From the NCBI GenBank assembly GCA_020217115.1, contig JAIWOA010000056.1, forward strand, positions 1-10,000: a stretch of DNA of 10,000 nt, in the 5' to 3' direction. The DNA is from Calditerrivibrio sp. (GTDB taxonomy: Bacteria; Chrysiogenota; Deferribacteres; Deferribacterales; Calditerrivibrionaceae). Position 1 is the first letter of the stretch. Each line of letters opens with the position of its first letter. Below the pieces are notes generated by a model. The model was not told where the DNA came from and made no database searches. It saw only the letters and a program-made list of their open reading frames with translations. A program made the position numbers and the translations under genes. This document shows, piece after piece, positions 6,443 to 10,000 of this stretch.

Positions 6443-7870
6443 CTATACTATCATATATTTTACAAGATCCATGAAAAATGATGGGAACACACCAATTATT
6501 ATTACAAATAAAGCAGCAATCATGGATGCAATAAAGCTTGCTGGTTTCATATTGACATCAACATCATATTCAGACTCTTTAAAGTACATAAATATGGTTA
6601 CTCTCATATAATAATAGCATGCAATAACACTGTTTATAACACCTATTATAGCAAGCCATATGATACCACTCTTAACCGCTGCAGTAAATATGTAAAACTT
6701 ACCCATAAATCCTGCTAAAGGTGGTATACCAGCTAAAGAGAACATGAATATCAGCATTGCAAGAGAAACTACTGGATATTTCTTACCAAGCCCTGCAAAG
6801 CTTTCTATTCTTTCATTTTCAATAACACCGTTGTTTTTCAAAAGAGATATTATTGTAAAAGCTCCAATATTCATGAAACCATATATCATAGTATATAATG
6901 CAATTGACTGATAACCAAGCTCGTTTGCAGAAACAACACCTATAAGCATATAACCCGCATGGGAAATAGCTGAGTAAGCAAGCATTCTTTTTACATTGTT
7001 TTGGGCAAGAGCAACGAGGTTACCATACGTCATTGTAAGAACTGCAAGTATGGAGAAGAATAGCTGCCACTGAGCAGCAGCTGGTTCAAGGGCTATCCAT
7101 ACAAATCTTACAATAGCACCCATTGCAGCAGCCTTAGGTGCGACTGTCATAAAGCCTGTAGCAGGAGTTGGAGCTCCAGTGTAAACATCAGGTGCCCACA
7201 TATGGAAAGGTACTGCAGAAATCTTAAATGCAAGACCTGCAAGCATCATAACCATCCCAAGCTTTATATTAAAATTATTCAGCCCATTTGCTTGAATCAT
7301 GTTAGCAATATCTACATATTTTGTAGAACCTGTATAGCCATAAATGTATGAGAGACCAAACAGGAATATTGCCGAAGAGAAAGCTCCAATAATAAAGTAC
7401 TTCAACCCTGACTCATTTGACTTGAGATTACCCTTCTCAAACCCCGCTAAAATATACATAGAGATTGCCATTGTTTCCATACCAGCATAGAGAACAGATA
7501 AGTCAGTTGCACTTACCATAAACATCATACCAATAATGCTGAAAAACATTATTGTATAAAATTCCCCTTTCAGTATGCCACGCTCTCTAAGATAATCTAC
7601 TGAACCAAGTGTGGATAGGATGTAAGCGATTGCAAATACAAAAAAGAATGCAAAGGAATACATGTCCCACACTAAAGTTCCACCAAATCCAAATATTTTG
7701 AAACCACCTACTGGAATAGATGCAAGTAATGCTACTATGATAAAGAATATACCAAAATAACCTACACCTGACTTACTATTTTTACCAGCTATAACATCGA
7801 TAACTATAAGAATAAGTCCAAATATAGTCATCAACAATTCAGGCATTATAGAAACTAAATTTTCAACCAT
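6443..7870 (-). CDS. nuoN: NADH-quinone oxidoreductase subunit N (complex I)
   Basis: NuoN is one of three antiporter-like membrane subunits that pump protons in respiratory complex I. The 475-residue protein is nearly all membrane helices, about 14 by inspection. Conserved charged residues are visible: E132 in LYAGMETMAISMYILAG, K157 in the LKYFIIGAFSSAIFLFG helix and K216 in GLAFKISAVPFHMWAPDVYTGAPTP, with H223 and the broken-helix TPATGF that follows. A second set, NNVKRMLAYSAISHAGYMLIG, and SLAGIPPLAGFMGKFYIF are typical of the family. The length is close to E. coli NuoN. The ATG at 7870 follows GGGAGG and lies 11 nt after the nuoM stop. The order L-M-N is the standard nuo order. Acidic and lysine residues are intact, so it should be functional. 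Confidence 0.97.
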   Translation of the reverse strand: MVENLVSIMPELLMTIFGLILIVIDVIAGKNSKSGVGYFGIFFIIVALLASIPVGGFKIFGFGGTLVWDMYSFAFFFVFAIAYILSTLGSVDYLRERGILKGEFYTIMFFSIIGMMFMVSATDLSVLYAGMETMAISMYILAGFEKGNLKSNESGLKYFIIGAFSSAIFLFGLSYIYGYTGSTKYVDIANMIQANGLNNFNIKLGMVMMLAGLAFKISAVPFHMWAPDVYTGAPTPATGFMTVAPKAAAMGAIVRFVWIALEPAAAQWQLFFSILAVLTMTYGNLVALAQNNVKRMLAYSAISHAGYMLIGVVSANELGYQSIALYTMIYGFMNIGAFTIISLLKNNGVIENERIESFAGLGKKYPVVSLAMLIFMFSLAGIPPLAGFMGKFYIFTAAVKSGIIWLAIIGVINSVIACYYYMRVTIFMYFKESEYDVDVNMKPASFIASMIAALFVIIIGVFPSFFMDLVKYMIV

Positions 7871-7881
7871 CTCTGCCTCCC

Positions 7882-9381
7882 CTACTTCATCGCTACGCTA
7901 ACAGCATTAAGCTGTTCTACAAGCTGTTTCACAGACTCATGCATATACGAAGTAAATGTCTCAGGATACATACCTGTCCAGAACACTATTATAATCAAAG
8001 GGAATATATAAAACACTTCCCTTACATTCATATCTTCAAGATGGTGCAAGTTAGGATTTACAGTCTGGAAAAATACCTTTTGATACATCCAGAGCATGTA
8101 AACAGCCGAGACAATAACACCTGTAGAAGCTATTGCAGCATATGTTGGGAAAGCTTTAAAAGCACCAACTAATACCAGGAACTCTCCAATAAAACCTCCC
8201 ATACTTGGTAGGGCGACAGATGCCATTGTAAATATCAAAAATACAGTTGCATATACTGGAACTTTAGCAGCTATGCCACCGTAATCTGCAATCAACCTTG
8301 TATGAGTTCTCTCATATATCAAACCTATAAGTAAGAAGAGTGCCCCAGTAATTATACCATGATTAAACATCTGTAATATTCCACCTTCAATACCTGACTG
8401 ATTGAAAGCATATATTCCAAGGGTAACAAAACCCATGTGACTTACAGACGAATAGGCAACGAGCTTTTTAACATCTTCTTGAACCATAGCAACCAATCCA
8501 CCATATATTATTGCAATAACGGATAAAATTGCAATAAGTGGTACAAAATTTATAGATGCTATTGGTGTAATTGGTAAACAGAATCTCAAGAAACCATAAG
8601 TACCCATCTTCAAGAGAACACCTGCAAGAATTACAGAACCAGCTGTAGGTGCTTCAACGTGAGCATCTGGCAACCATGTATGGAATGGGAACATTGGAAC
8701 CTTGATTGCAAAACCAAAGAAAAATGCAAGAAATACGATTGTCTGAAATCCTACAGGGAATTGTGCCCCCATCTCAGACATTTTTAATATGTCGAAAGTA
8801 TAATTTCCTGTTACACTACCATATTTAAAATAAAGTGCGATTATTGCAAGCATCATGAAAACTGAACCTGCAAGTGTGTAAAGGAAAAACTTAACAGCAG
8901 CATAAACTCTTCTCTGCCCACCCCATACACCGATTATCAGATACATAGGAATAAGCATAGCTTCCCAGAATATGTAGAATAGGAAGAAATCTAAGGCACA
9001 GAAAACTCCTACCATTGCAGCTTCAAGTACAAGCATTGAGACATAAAACTCTTTTTGTCTCTTTTGAATATAGGTAAAAGAACCCAATATAGCTATTGCT
9101 GTTAATAGGGTAGTTAAAAATACCATAAGTATGGATATCCCATCTACACCAAGATAATAGTCTACATTAAGTGCCCTAATCCAGTAATATCTTTCTACAA
9201 ACTGCATATTACCATTCATTTTATCAAAATTAGTCATAAGTGGAACAGTGAGTATAAACTCAATTACACTCGCTATAAAAGCACTCCACATTGCAAACTT
9301 CCCGTTCTTACCAAATATAAGTATAAACACGGCTGCAATAACTGGGAAGAAAATTAAAATCGATAATATATTATCCATCAT
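7882..9381 (-). CDS. nuoM: NADH-quinone oxidoreductase subunit M (complex I)
   Basis: NuoM is the middle antiporter-like proton channel of complex I, between NuoN and NuoL. The 499-residue protein has about 14 membrane helices. Diagnostic segments: YYLGVDGISILMVFLTTLLT (76-95), FYIFWEAMLIPMYLIIGVWG (135-154) with key E140, AIKVPMFPFHTWLPDAHVEA (225-244) with K227 and H234, PTAGSVILAGVLLKMGTYGF (245-264) with K258, and VKKLVAYSSVSHMGFVTLG later. The C-terminal part keeps ALPSMGGFIGEFLVL. The HVEAPTAGSVILAGVLLKMG block separates NuoM from NuoL and NuoN. Two ATG codons stand side by side (9381 and 9378); GGAGG is suitably spaced for either and overlaps the nuoL stop, so translation is probably coupled. 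Normal length, with no missing key residue seen. Confidence 0.97.
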   Translation of the reverse strand: MMDNILSILIFFPVIAAVFILIFGKNGKFAMWSAFIASVIEFILTVPLMTNFDKMNGNMQFVERYYWIRALNVDYYLGVDGISILMVFLTTLLTAIAILGSFTYIQKRQKEFYVSMLVLEAAMVGVFCALDFFLFYIFWEAMLIPMYLIIGVWGGQRRVYAAVKFFLYTLAGSVFMMLAIIALYFKYGSVTGNYTFDILKMSEMGAQFPVGFQTIVFLAFFFGFAIKVPMFPFHTWLPDAHVEAPTAGSVILAGVLLKMGTYGFLRFCLPITPIASINFVPLIAILSVIAIIYGGLVAMVQEDVKKLVAYSSVSHMGFVTLGIYAFNQSGIEGGILQMFNHGIITGALFLLIGLIYERTHTRLIADYGGIAAKVPVYATVFLIFTMASVALPSMGGFIGEFLVLVGAFKAFPTYAAIASTGVIVSAVYMLWMYQKVFFQTVNPNLHHLEDMNVREVFYIFPLIIIVFWTGMYPETFTSYMHESVKQLVEQLNAVSVAMK

Positions 9382-9391
9382 TGTCAGCCTC

Positions 9392-10000
9392 CTATCCTAC
9401 ATAAAATATGGCTACGAGGATAACTACACCCACAACCATCGTGAAAATATATGTCTGTATTCTACCAGTTTGAAGATATCTTAGTATACCTCCAAAGAAA
9501 TTAGCAACCTTACCAAAAGCATTCACTGTAAAGTCAATCACATTGACATCAAATCCTTTCCACAAGAATTTAGAAATAGTTACCACTGGCTGAACTATAA
9601 GAGCATTATATATCTCATCAAAGAACCATTTATTATAGAACAATTTGTGTATAGGTCTAAATGTCTTAATAGTTTTCTCTGGCAACTCAGGAGACTTGAC
9701 ATAATACAGGTAAGATAAAGCAATACCTGCAACCGCAACAACTATTGAAAGGAGCATCAACATAGTAGCAGTACTATGACTCATCTCATGTCCATGAACA
9801 CCATGTGGGGTTAAAACTGGTCCAAGGAAGCTATGTATGTAACCACTCTCCAGAGGATAACCAAAAATGAAACCTACCACAACAGACAATACAGCCAGAA
9901 GAACCAGAGGCAATGTCATTTGCCATGGTGACTCGTGGGCATGATCATATAGATGATGATCCCTTGGCTTACCTGTGAAAACAGTCCACCAAAGCCTAAA
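9392..10000 (-). CDS. nuoL: NADH-quinone oxidoreductase subunit L (complex I), C-terminal part
   Basis: The frame stays open from the stop at 9392 to the window edge, giving 202 residues of the C-terminal end; the N-terminal two thirds lie outside. The first visible residues, FRLWWTVFTGKPRD then HAHESPWQMTLPLVLLAVLS, match the NuoL segment just after the antiporter core, so the internal Met at 9919 is not the start. Next come a histidine-rich loop (HGVHGHEMSHS), a membrane helix, the conserved FYNKWFFDEIYNALIVQPV, and the long lateral amphipathic helix region that ends in LRYLQTGRIQTYIF before the last membrane anchor (VVGVVILVAIFYVG). In complex I this lateral helix runs along the membrane arm and braces NuoM and NuoN, the next two genes. 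The nuoM Shine-Dalgarno overlaps the stop. Confidence 0.96.
   Translation of the reverse strand, partial: FRLWWTVFTGKPRDHHLYDHAHESPWQMTLPLVLLAVLSVVVGFIFGYPLESGYIHSFLGPVLTPHGVHGHEMSHSTATMLMLLSIVVAVAGIALSYLYYVKSPELPEKTIKTFRPIHKLFYNKWFFDEIYNALIVQPVVTISKFLWKGFDVNVIDFTVNAFGKVANFFGGILRYLQTGRIQTYIFTMVVGVVILVAIFYVG

Noticed and set aside
9392..9919. Separate 175-residue membrane protein starting at the Met at 9919
   Set aside because: The frame is open upstream to the window edge and encodes conserved NuoL sequence, so the Met is internal to nuoL.
1..10000. CRISPR array, tRNA or rRNA gene
   Set aside because: No regularly spaced direct repeats, cloverleaf or rRNA core sequences were seen on either strand.

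Overview
All supported genes in this AT-rich window lie on the minus strand, so the biological order runs from high to low coordinates. The gene set is a bacterial core. The sequence suggests a low-GC, Gram-negative-type bacterium with a full proton-pumping complex I. The order pheS-pheT-[small coiled coil]-zapA-6S RNA-rarA resembles deltaproteobacterial and Deferribacterota chromosomes. I favour a Deferribacterota-like organism, but only weakly, because no rRNA or other marker is present.

Block 1 (10000 to 5922) is the 3' end of a complex I operon. It holds the C-terminal third of nuoL, then complete nuoM and nuoN, then a small ferritin-like/rubrerythrin-type diiron protein. That last start codon is 7 nt from the nuoN stop, and its ribosome binding site overlaps the stop. 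A strong hairpin plus T-run terminator closes the block (5922-5950).

Block 2 (5863 to 2461) is pheS-pheT, the two subunits of phenylalanyl-tRNA synthetase, spaced 10 nt apart. PheS carries a four-cysteine putative zinc-binding insert.

Block 3 (2460 to 1803) is about 650 bp without an intact gene. It is not featureless. It contains what I read as the collapsed remains of a DUF1703-type gene (AAA-ATPase-like plus PD-(D/E)XK nuclease): a good Shine-Dalgarno, a start codon changed to ATA, an N-terminal KKLPI remnant, and then a jump to a C-terminal fragment. The N-terminal sequence also occurs as a perfect 14-bp inverted copy. A second, more degraded stretch with nested inverted repeats lies at 1885-2056.

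Block 4 (1837 to 1) is one compact unit: a promoter with perfect TTGACA, a ZapB-like small coiled-coil gene, zapA (TTG start), a 6S RNA of about 180 nt starting directly after the zapA stop, and rarA, which lacks only its last residues at the window edge. The rarA ribosome binding site lies inside the 3' arm of the 6S terminal stem, with no terminator between the two. This means 6S maturation and rarA translation probably compete or are coupled on one transcript.

I found no CRISPR array, tRNA, rRNA or intact insertion sequence. The most interesting points are the 6S/rarA overlap and the gene graveyard between pheT and the zap genes.
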